Assembly: GCA_002450985.1 (NCBI GenBank)
Contig: DKBA01000266.1
Span: 1 to 17,496, forward strand
Direction of reading: 5' to 3'
Source: Acidimicrobiia bacterium UBA6912
Lineage (GTDB): Bacteria; Actinomycetota; Acidimicrobiia; Spongiisociales; UBA5794
Length of the DNA: 17,496 bases
Shown: positions 1-6,215 of the stretch, piece by piece
How positions within the stretch are numbered: the stretch's first letter is position 1
Layout: the number at the start of each line of letters is the position of its first letter
The notes under the pieces: generated by a model
Told to the model about the DNA's origin: nothing
Seen by the model: the letters and a program-made list of their open reading frames with translations, nothing else
Databases searched by the model: none
Translations under genes and position numbers: made by a program

Positions 1-13
1 GCCACGTGTGATG

Positions 14-114
14 GCTCCCCCTCACACAGGGGGAGCTGCCCGGCGGAGCCGGGCTGAGGGGGTGTCTCTACGCGCCCGAGGCGGCCAGGGCGACGGCGCG
101 CCTCGCCCCCCTCG
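14..114. repeat. Palindromic intergenic repeat, copy 1
   Basis: The copy opens with a perfect 9-bp inverted repeat: GCTCCCCCT (14-22) and AGGGGGAGC (28-36), with a 5-nt loop. A second perfect hairpin follows, GCCCGGC (38-44), loop GGA, GCCGGGC (48-54). TGAGGGGG (55-62) can also pair with CCCCCTCA (17-24), giving an alternative outer stem that excludes the first hairpin. The tail CGCCTCGCCCCCCTCG (99-114) recurs exactly in copy 2. The element looks like a dispersed extragenic palindromic repeat; only two copies are visible, so its genome-wide status is inference. Confidence 0.7.
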
Positions 115-228
115 TTCCCGTCTGACCACCGCATCACCTCGATCGTGACACCCCTGCGCAGCGGCGAGCTGTGCGATACGCAAGAGATCGTCGAAGAAGC
201 CCCCTCAGGCAGGCCCCTTGGGCCCGCC

Positions 229-341
229 AGCTCCCCCGCCGGGGGAGCTGCCCGGCGGAGCCGGCTTGGGGGGTTTCTCCACGCGCCCGAGGTGGGCAGG
301 GCGACGCCTCAGGCCTTCGGCCGTTCGCCTCGCCCCCCTCG
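229..341. repeat. Palindromic intergenic repeat, copy 2
   Basis: AGCTCCCCC (229-237), loop GCC, GGGGGAGCT (241-249) reproduces the first hairpin of copy 1 with a shorter loop. Positions 241-306 then align with 29-95 apart from roughly half a dozen substitutions and one 1-nt gap. Against copy 1 there is an insertion near 307-325 that contains a small GGCC-TTC-GGCC hairpin (312-322). The two copies rejoin at the identical 16-nt tail (326-341). The second hairpin of copy 1 is weakened here. Sequence is conserved outside the stems, so this is a true repeat family rather than generic GC-rich palindromes. Confidence 0.7.
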
Positions 342-357
342 CATCGCTGCGCTCTTC

Positions 358-378
358 GATCCCCCCGATGGGGGGATC
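358..378 (-). terminator. Perfect inverted repeat at the globin stop codon, possible terminator
   Basis: GATCCCCCC (358-366), loop GAT, and GGGGGGATC (370-378) form a perfect 9-bp stem. It overlaps the TGA of the leftward globin gene (377-379), which is the right place to end transcription of the arsR-AHSA1-VOC-globin operon. No U-tract follows on the minus strand, so it is not a textbook intrinsic terminator. It may instead be a further palindrome of the neighbouring repeat cluster or an RNA-stabilising 3' hairpin. Confidence 0.4.
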
Positions 379-793
379 ATTCCCGATTGCGCATCCAGTG
401 GGCGGACTCGGTGAAGCGGTCGTCGAGGAAGGCGCGGAGCGGGCCGGTCACTGCGAGCTCGTCCATCGCCTCGCCCATACAGCGCAGCCATTCCTCGATC
501 TCCTCGGTGCCGATGGGGAAGGGGAAGTGGCGCATCCGCAGCCTCGGATGTCCTCGCTTCTCGACGTAGAGGTTGGGGCCACCCATCCAGCCGCAGAGGA
601 ACTCGTAGAGCTTCTGGCGCGACACCGAGTCGTCCTTGGGCAGCATCGCCCGCAGCGTCGGGGCCGAGGCGTCGATGCGGTCGTAGAAGCGCTCGGCGAG
701 GTCCCGCACGACTGCGTCACCACCGATCTCCTCATACGGCGACGGCGCCTCTCCCCACGGGAACGTGGTGCTGCGGGGGGCATCCGGCATCAT
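377..793 (-). CDS. Group II truncated haemoglobin (TrHbO/GlbO type)
   Basis: The 138-residue product is a 2-over-2 globin predicted to bind haem and handle O2, NO or peroxide in the cytoplasm. Visible landmarks are the N-terminal PYEEIGG, Tyr37 at B10, the GGPNLY segment (71-76), the group II signature GHPRLRMRH (81-89) with proximal His89 (F8), and Trp102 at G8 in EWLRCM. The CD1 position, normally Phe or Tyr, aligns with Leu51 (MLPKDD), which is unusual. Two adjacent ATG codons (793 and 790) are possible starts; neither has a clear ribosome binding site. It begins 10 nt after the VOC stop, so it is probably the last gene of the arsR operon. Family assignment is firm; ligand and physiological role are inference. 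Confidence 0.9.
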   Translation of the reverse strand: MMPDAPRSTTFPWGEAPSPYEEIGGDAVVRDLAERFYDRIDASAPTLRAMLPKDDSVSRQKLYEFLCGWMGGPNLYVEKRGHPRLRMRHFPFPIGTEEIEEWLRCMGEAMDELAVTGPLRAFLDDRFTESAHWMRNRE

Positions 794-803
794 CGCGGCG
801 AGG

Positions 804-1226
804 TTACTGCCGCTCGGGATCGCGGTGCCCGACCTCCTGGAGCAGCCACAGATTGCCGTCCGGGTCGGCGAGCTCGGCGAAGGTGTAGTAGTCCCTGCGG
901 TCCGGGTCGATCCCCGGCGTCCGGCCGGCCGGGCCGTAGTGGAACGGGTCGCCGACCTCGACCCCACGGGCGACGAGCTCGGTACGAGCGGCTTCGAGGT
1001 CCGTGACGACCAAGTGGAGGCCGCGCACGGACCCGGGTTCTGCGTCGCTCACTCCGACGCCGAACGTGATCGAGCACGCAGACCCCGGAGGCGTGAACTG
1101 GACGACACGGAACTCCGGGCCGGCGTCATGATCGACGTCGAGCCCGAAACCGGCCCGTTCGTAAAACGCCTTGGCGCGGTCGACGTCCGAAACGGGGAGG
1201 AGCACGAGCTCGAGCTTCATGTCCAC
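804..1226 (-). CDS. VOC (glyoxalase/bleomycin resistance/dioxygenase) superfamily protein
   Basis: This 140-residue protein shows two beta-alpha-beta-beta-beta halves. The first opens with KLELVLLPVSDVDRAKAFYE, and the second with GLHLVVTDLEAARTEL. It ends in the typical LADPDGNLWLLQEV. Members bind a metal or small hydrophobic ligand and include glyoxalase I, extradiol dioxygenases and fosfomycin/bleomycin resistance proteins; the substrate cannot be told here. I chose the GTG at 1226 because AGGAG lies 8 nt upstream and many relatives begin MDMKLE. The ATG at 1220 would instead give an ATGA overlap with the AHSA1 stop. Either way it is translationally linked to AHSA1. ArsR-AHSA1-VOC sets are common in actinobacteria and have no single known function. 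Confidence 0.88.
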   Translation of the reverse strand: MDMKLELVLLPVSDVDRAKAFYERAGFGLDVDHDAGPEFRVVQFTPPGSACSITFGVGVSDAEPGSVRGLHLVVTDLEAARTELVARGVEVGDPFHYGPAGRTPGIDPDRRDYYTFAELADPDGNLWLLQEVGHRDPERQ

Positions 1227-1729
1227 CGGGGTGTCTCCTCTCTGCCCATGGCGGCCAGCGCCTCGTCGAGACGCTCGTAGCTCTCCCGGAGGCCGCTCTC
1301 CATGCCGCTCGCCAGGAAGGCGTCCCGGCCCTCGAAGCTGTCCACCAGCGAGGTCGCCACGAGGCGGGTCCGTCCATCCCCGAGGTCCTCGAGGACGAGT
1401 CGCTCCAGGGCGACGCCGTCAGGGAAGCCCTCGTAGGTGAAGGTCTGCACGATGAGCTCCGACGGCCGCACCTCGTGGAAGCACCCGTGGAAGCCGTACT
1501 CGTTGCCGTCGCTGACGTGGAGGTAGCGGTACGAGCCACCCGTGCGGCAGTCCCAGCGGTCGATGAGCATCTCGTGGCGCCGTGGCCCCAGCCAGCGGGC
1601 GACAAGCTCGGGATCGGTGTGGGCGCGGAACACCTTGTGCGGCGGGGCGTCGAACTCGCGGGTGATGCGGATGAGGGGGACCGTGGGATCGGCTGCGATC
1701 TCTGTCTGCCGGGTGTGTCGGGTGGTCAT
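1217..1729 (-). CDS. AHSA1/SRPBCC family protein
   Basis: The 170-residue product has a START-like helix-grip fold of the AHSA1 branch. Hallmarks are the opening strand IRITREFDAPPHKVFRAHTD (20-39), the family motif ELVARWLGP (41-49), the CRTGGSYRY turn (61-69), FHGCFHEVRPSELIVQTF (80-97), and a long C-terminal helix (about 143-162). Such proteins form a hydrophobic ligand cavity; bacterial members paired with ArsR regulators are mostly uncharacterised. The start is set by the ATG whose ATGA overlaps the arsR stop codon, with GGAG 7 nt before it. Longer in-frame starts would run through arsR and give Arg/Ala-rich sequence. It is the second gene of the operon, so it is expected to be under ArsR control. 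Confidence 0.9.
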   Translation of the reverse strand: MTTRHTRQTEIAADPTVPLIRITREFDAPPHKVFRAHTDPELVARWLGPRRHEMLIDRWDCRTGGSYRYLHVSDGNEYGFHGCFHEVRPSELIVQTFTYEGFPDGVALERLVLEDLGDGRTRLVATSLVDSFEGRDAFLASGMESGLRESYERLDEALAAMGREETPRWT

Positions 1730-2082
1730 GTCGTGTCTCCTCGGGTCGGGGTGGGCTCGTCGTCGGGCAGCTCTTCGAGCAGGGCGTCGAGCCGGCGGTA
1801 GCGCTCCTCGGCGCGGAGCCGGTGGCGCTCGAGCCACTTGGTCGCCAGGTCGAAGACCTTCGCCTCGAGGTGGGCCGGGCGGCGTTGGGCGTCCCGGGTG
1901 CGGCTGACGAGCCCGGCATCTTCGAGCACCTTCAGGTGCTTCGATACGGCCTGGAGCGACACGTCGTAGGGCTCGGCCAGCTCGTTCACCGTTGCGTCGC
2001 CGTCCGCCAGCCTCGCCACGATGTCGCGCCGGGTCGGGTCGGCGAGAGCGGAGAACACCCTCGAGAGTGGATCGGCGGCCAC
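1726..2082 (-). CDS. ArsR-family winged-helix repressor
   Basis: The 118-residue protein opens with the family segment VFSALADPTRRDIVARL (9-25). It continues with a helix-turn-helix in which TVNELAEPYDVSLQAVSKHL (31-50) carries the recognition helix, followed by KVLEDAGLVSRTRDAQRR and the wing. It contains no cysteine and no ELCVCDL-type metal site, so it is unlikely to be a thiol-ligated metal sensor. Its class is usually linked to AHSA1 genes, as here. A GTG start follows AGGAGG closely. Two CAACC-N4-GGTTG palindromes lie upstream, one over the -35 and one over the predicted transcription start, which strongly suggests negative autoregulation of the whole operon. The inducer is unknown. Confidence 0.92.
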   Translation of the reverse strand: MAADPLSRVFSALADPTRRDIVARLADGDATVNELAEPYDVSLQAVSKHLKVLEDAGLVSRTRDAQRRPAHLEAKVFDLATKWLERHRLRAEERYRRLDALLEELPDDEPTPTRGDTT

Positions 2083-2097
2083 GTCCCTCCTTCCTGC

Positions 2098-2121
2098 GTA
2101 TTCAACCGAGTGGTTGGATAC
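2098..2121. promoter_or_regulatory. Operator O1, 10-bp inverted repeat
   Basis: Arms GTATTCAACC (2098-2107) and GGTTGGATAC (2112-2121) are separated by GAGT and match at nine of ten positions. The site covers the expected transcription start of the leftward arsR promoter and lies 15 nt upstream of the arsR start codon. The shared core with O2 is TCAACC-N4-GGTTG. Dimeric ArsR proteins bind such palindromes; binding by this ArsR is inference. Confidence 0.7.
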
Positions 2122-2150
2122 AAGCTACGTCTTGCTGGCGCCGTTGTCAA
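2122..2150 (-). promoter_or_regulatory. arsR operon promoter (-35 TTGACA, -10 TAGCTT)
   Basis: On the minus strand a perfect -35 TTGACA (2145-2150) is followed by exactly 17 nt and a TAGCTT -10 (2122-2127, TAnnnT pattern). The transcript should begin near 2115, inside operator O1, giving a leader of about 33 nt with AGGAGG before the GTG. The -35 overlaps operator O2. This is the best-formed promoter in the window. Confidence 0.75.
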
Positions 2151-2162
2151 CCAGTTGGTTGA
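2147..2162. promoter_or_regulatory. Operator O2, perfect 6-bp inverted repeat
   Basis: TCAACC (2147-2152), spacer AGTT, GGTTGA (2157-2162). It repeats the O1 core with the same 4-nt spacer and overlaps the -35 of the arsR promoter. O1 and O2 are centred 45 bp apart. A further half-site TCAACC begins at 2176, closer to purC. Confidence 0.7.
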
Positions 2163-2209
2163 GCGAAGGGCGTCATCAACCGGTCCGCCGGGTCGGCAGA
2201 ACCGCCCGC

Positions 2210-2215
2210 TACCAT
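2210..2215 (+). promoter_or_regulatory. Probable purC -10 element, leaderless arrangement
   Basis: TACCAT (TAnnnT) ends 8 nt before the purC GTG. There is no Shine-Dalgarno sequence in between, and the gap fits transcription starting at or next to the start codon. No convincing -35 is seen 16-18 bp upstream. The same spacing recurs at other genes in this window. Confidence 0.5.
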
Positions 2216-2223
2216 CCCCGATC

Positions 2224-3110
<887 letters not shown>

Positions 3111-3114
<4 letters not shown>

Positions 3115-3353
3115 AGGTGCGGGTCTCGATCACCCGCAAGGCGGGGCTCTCCGACCCGGAGGGCGTCGAGACCCACCGGGCGCTGCACGATCTCGGGTAC
3201 GACGAGGTCGGCGACGTCCATTTCGGGCGCATCATCACCGTGGAGGTGGCGGGGAAGGACGCGGCCGAGGTGCAGGCCCGCGTCGAGGAGATGTGCGAAC
3301 GGCTGCTCGCCAACCCGGTGATCGAGGACTACGCCGTCGAGGTGCTCGGGTGA
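3111..3353 (+). CDS. purS: Phosphoribosylformylglycinamidine synthase subunit PurS
   Basis: The small 80-residue subunit of the three-part FGAM synthase; it bridges PurL and PurQ and is needed for ammonia transfer. The sequence is typical: an opening strand VKVRVSITRKAGLSDPEGVE, then HRALHDLGYDEVGDVHFGRIITVEV, then the helix AEVQARVEEMCERLLANPVIEDY. The GTG start lies in a GTGA overlap with the purC stop, and its own stop is in a GTGA overlap with purQ, implying translational coupling. It lacks its own clear ribosome binding site. Confidence 0.95.
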
Positions 3354-4054
3354 CGATCGCCGTCGTCGTGTTCCCCGGTACCAACTGCGAGCACGACGTG
3401 GTGCACGCCCTCGGCGTGCTCGGTGTGTCGGCCGACCTGGCGTGGCACCGGGAGACCGACCTGGCGGGGGCGTCGGGTGTCGTGCTGCCCGGAGGCTTCG
3501 CCCACGGCGACTACCTGCGGACCGGCGCCATCGCCCGGTTCTCTCCGGTCATGACCGAGGTGGCGCGGCTGGCGGAGGCGGGGTGTCCCGTGCTCGGCAT
3601 CTGCAACGGGTTCCAGATCCTCTGTGAGGCGGGGCTGCTCCCCGGTGCGCTCGTCGCCAACCGCGACCTCCGCTTCGTGTGCCGCCCGATTCACGTCAGG
3701 GTGGAGTCGACCGACAGTGTGCTCACCGCAGCGGCGACCGTCGGCGACGTCCTGCGCATCCCACTGAACTCGTACGAGGGCAACTACGTCGCCCCTGCCG
3801 CCGATGTCGCCGCGCTGGAGGAAGCCGGCAGGGTCATGCTGCGCTACTGCGACCCGTCCGGGGCGGTGACGGATCCCGCCAACCCCAACGGCTCGATGAA
3901 CGCCATCGCCGGCATCGCCAACGCCGCCGGGAATGTCGCCGGTCTCATGCCGCACCCGGAGCGTGCGTCGGAGGAGATCCTCGGCTCCACCGACGGGAGG
4001 GTGCTGCTCGAGTCCTTCGTCGCCGCGGCGACCGCCATCCCCGCCGGCCGATGA
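3350..4054 (+). CDS. purQ: Phosphoribosylformylglycinamidine synthase subunit PurQ (glutaminase)
   Basis: The 234-residue class I glutamine amidotransferase subunit releases ammonia from glutamine for FGAM formation by PurL. The catalytic triad is visible: Cys85 in GICNGFQIL, and His202 and Glu204 in MPHPERASEE. Other signatures are the start VTIAVVVFPGTNCEHDV, VVLPGGFAHGDYLRTGAIA (44-62) and IPLNSYEGNY (137-146). The GTG start overlaps the purS stop by 4 nt and has GAGG 9 nt before it. Its TGA is in an ATGA overlap with purL. Length and motifs are those of the bacterial small PurQ, separate from the large fused enzyme of gammaproteobacteria. Confidence 0.96.
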   Translation: MTIAVVVFPGTNCEHDVVHALGVLGVSADLAWHRETDLAGASGVVLPGGFAHGDYLRTGAIARFSPVMTEVARLAEAGCPVLGICNGFQILCEAGLLPGALVANRDLRFVCRPIHVRVESTDSVLTAAATVGDVLRIPLNSYEGNYVAPAADVAALEEAGRVMLRYCDPSGAVTDPANPNGSMNAIAGIANAAGNVAGLMPHPERASEEILGSTDGRVLLESFVAAATAIPAGR

Positions 4055-6204
4055 CCGAGCCCGTGCACCGCACGCTCGGCATGACCGACGAGGAGTACGA
4101 GTCGGTCGTCCGCGTCCTCGACCGCACACCCGAGCCCGCCGAGCTGGCGATGTACTCGGTGATGTGGTCGGAGCACTGCTCGTACAAGTCGTCGCGGGCG
4201 TGGCTTGGTCGCTTTCCGACCGAGGCTCCTTGGGTGGTCGTCGGCCCGGGCGAGAACGCCGGTGTGGTCGACCTCGGCGACGGCTGGCTGGCGGCGCTGC
4301 GCATCGAGAGCCACAACCACCCTTCGTTCGTCGAGCCCTACCAGGGGGCGGCGACGGGCGTCGGCGGCATCCTGCGCGACATCTTCACGATGGGGGCACG
4401 CCCCATCGCGGTGTGGGACCCGATCCGTTTCGGTTCGCTCGACCAGCCTCGCAACCGCTACCTGCTCAAGGGCGTCGTTGCCGGCATCGCCGGGTACGGC
4501 AACGCCGTCGGTGTGCCAACGCTGGGCGGCGAGATCGAGTTCGCCGACTGCTACTCCGGTAACCCGCTGGTCAACGTGATGGCGCTCGGCATCCTCGAGC
4601 GGGAGCAGCTCGTGCTCTCGGCCGCGTCGGGGGAGGGCAACGTTGCGGTCCTCCTCGGTGCCGCCACCGGCAGGGACGGCATCGGCGGGGCGTCGATCCT
4701 GGCATCGGCGAGCTTCGATGAGGGGTCGGGGGCCAAACGGCCGTCGGTGCAGATCGGCGATCCCTTCGAGGAGAAGAAGCTCATCGAGGCATGCCTCGAG
4801 CTGTATGAGCGAGGCCTCGTCGTCGGCATCCAGGACCTCGGCGCTGCAGGCATCTCGTGCGCCACGTCCGAGTGCGCCGCCAACGGCGGCATGGGAATGG
4901 ATGTCGATCTCGACACCGTGCACCTACGGGAACACGGCATGACCCCCGGCGAGATCCTGATGTCGGAGTCCCAGGAGCGGATGCTGGCGATCGTGCGGCC
5001 CGAGGACGTCGCCGAGGTGCTCGCCCTCGCCGAGAAGTGGGAGGTCGACGCCTCGTCGATCGGCACGGTCACCCCGGGTGGCGCGTTGCGGGTCTTCCAG
5101 GACGGCGCCCTGGTGGCCGAGGTGCCGGCGGCGTCGCTCTCGGAGGACGCGCCTCGCTACGAGCGCCCCCGGGAACGTCCGGCGTGGCTGGATGCCGTCT
5201 GGGCCGACGCTCCCGACGTGCCCGATCAGGTCGATGTGGCCGGGGCGCTTCGGTCGCTGCTCGACGACCCGGCGCTCGGCGATCGGTCGTGGATCTACGA
5301 GCAGTACGACCACCAGCTCTTCCTCAACACGGTGGTGGGGCCGGGCAACGACGGCTCGCTCCTCCGCATCAAGGGCACGGAGAAGGGGCTCGCCGTCTCG
5401 ACCGACGGCGACGGGCTGCGGTGCCGCCTCGACCCGCGCCGCGGCGGCGCCCGCATCGTCTGGGAGGCGGCGCTCAACGTCGCCGTCACCGGGGCCCGGC
5501 CCTATGCCGTGGTCGACAACCTCAACTTCGGCAATCCCGAGAAGCCCGAGGTGATGTGGCAGTTCGTCGAGGTCGTCGAGGGGATGTCGCAGGCCTGCGA
5601 GGCGCTCGGCGTGCCGGTCATCGGCGGCAACGTCTCCTTCTACAACGAGACCGGTGGCGTCGACATCCATCCGACCCCCGTGGTGGGAATGCTCGGCTTC
5701 TGCGACCCGATGCCCCCGCGGGCGCCTCGCCTCGACCGCGCCGAGGAGGGCATGGACGTGTGGCTGGTGGGTCCGGAGCATCTCGACGACTTCGCCGGTT
5801 CCGCCTTCGCCCGCGTCGTCCTCGGCAACGAGGGCGGCAGACCACACGACGCCGACGCCGAGGCGGGGAGCACGGTGATCGCCCACGCCATCCAGCTCGC
5901 CGGTTGGAGCCCGGTGCTCCACGACGTGTCGGCCGGCGGTGTGGCGGTTGCCCTCGCCGAGATCTGCATCCGTTCTGGGGTCGGGGCAGTGGTGGAAGCG
6001 GCCGACTGGCGGGAGCTGCTCTGCGAGTCCCCCCACCGGTTCCTGGCCGTGCTGCCTCCCGAGGCGGATCCGAGCGACCTCTCGCCGATCCGCCGCATCG
6101 CCACGATGGGCGGCGCCGCCATCGACTTCGGCCGGTACGGCGCCCTCCCGCTCACCGAGGCCACGGAGATCTGGCGCAACGCCCTGCCGCGCCGGCTCGC
6201 CTGA
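4051..6204 (+). CDS. purL: Phosphoribosylformylglycinamidine synthase subunit PurL
   Basis: The 717-residue synthetase subunit converts FGAR to FGAM using ATP and ammonia channelled from PurQ. It is the small PurL that works with PurS and PurQ, both encoded just upstream. Key segments: MYSVMWSEHCSYKSSR (34-49) with the catalytic His42, RIESHNHPSFVEPYQGAATG (83-102), FGNPEKPEV, IGGNVSFYNE and VHDVSAGG-like VLHDVSAGGVAVALAE near residues 616-631. These mark two tandem AIRS-type halves. The ATG lies in an ATGA overlap with purQ, so the four genes are very probably one transcript. The gene ends 11 nt before the convergent glnD stop. Confidence 0.96.
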   Translation: MTEPVHRTLGMTDEEYESVVRVLDRTPEPAELAMYSVMWSEHCSYKSSRAWLGRFPTEAPWVVVGPGENAGVVDLGDGWLAALRIESHNHPSFVEPYQGAATGVGGILRDIFTMGARPIAVWDPIRFGSLDQPRNRYLLKGVVAGIAGYGNAVGVPTLGGEIEFADCYSGNPLVNVMALGILEREQLVLSAASGEGNVAVLLGAATGRDGIGGASILASASFDEGSGAKRPSVQIGDPFEEKKLIEACLELYERGLVVGIQDLGAAGISCATSECAANGGMGMDVDLDTVHLREHGMTPGEILMSESQERMLAIVRPEDVAEVLALAEKWEVDASSIGTVTPGGALRVFQDGALVAEVPAASLSEDAPRYERPRERPAWLDAVWADAPDVPDQVDVAGALRSLLDDPALGDRSWIYEQYDHQLFLNTVVGPGNDGSLLRIKGTEKGLAVSTDGDGLRCRLDPRRGGARIVWEAALNVAVTGARPYAVVDNLNFGNPEKPEVMWQFVEVVEGMSQACEALGVPVIGGNVSFYNETGGVDIHPTPVVGMLGFCDPMPPRAPRLDRAEEGMDVWLVGPEHLDDFAGSAFARVVLGNEGGRPHDADAEAGSTVIAHAIQLAGWSPVLHDVSAGGVAVALAEICIRSGVGAVVEAADWRELLCESPHRFLAVLPPEADPSDLSPIRRIATMGGAAIDFGRYGALPLTEATEIWRNALPRRLA

Positions 6205-6215
6205 AGCGCGCCGGC

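Larger units (their letters stand above)
1..376. other. Intergenic region with palindromic repeats, no supportable gene
   Basis: I see no credible coding sequence here. The open frames that cross this stretch read low-complexity Pro/Arg/Gly/Ala translations of GC-rich palindromes and have no recognisable domain. The stretch holds two diverged copies of a palindromic repeat (14-114 and 229-341), a unique spacer between them (about 115-228), and an inverted repeat ending at the stop codon of the leftward globin gene. The window edge prevents knowing which gene lies to the left. Confidence 0.6.

Noticed and set aside
1..376. CRISPR array in the repeat-rich left end
   Set aside because: There are only two long, diverged, palindrome-rich copies with no regular short spacers, and no cas gene in the window.
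218..1280. Long plus-strand open frames crossing the globin and VOC genes
   Set aside because: They read Arg/Pro/Gly/Ala-rich sequence antisense to genes with clear families, and they result from high GC content that removes stop codons.
1822..2223. A longer PurC starting far upstream
   Set aside because: The extension would cross arsR and its operators. PurC homology begins at VLALEHLGSGKVRDIYEL, right after the GTG at 2224.
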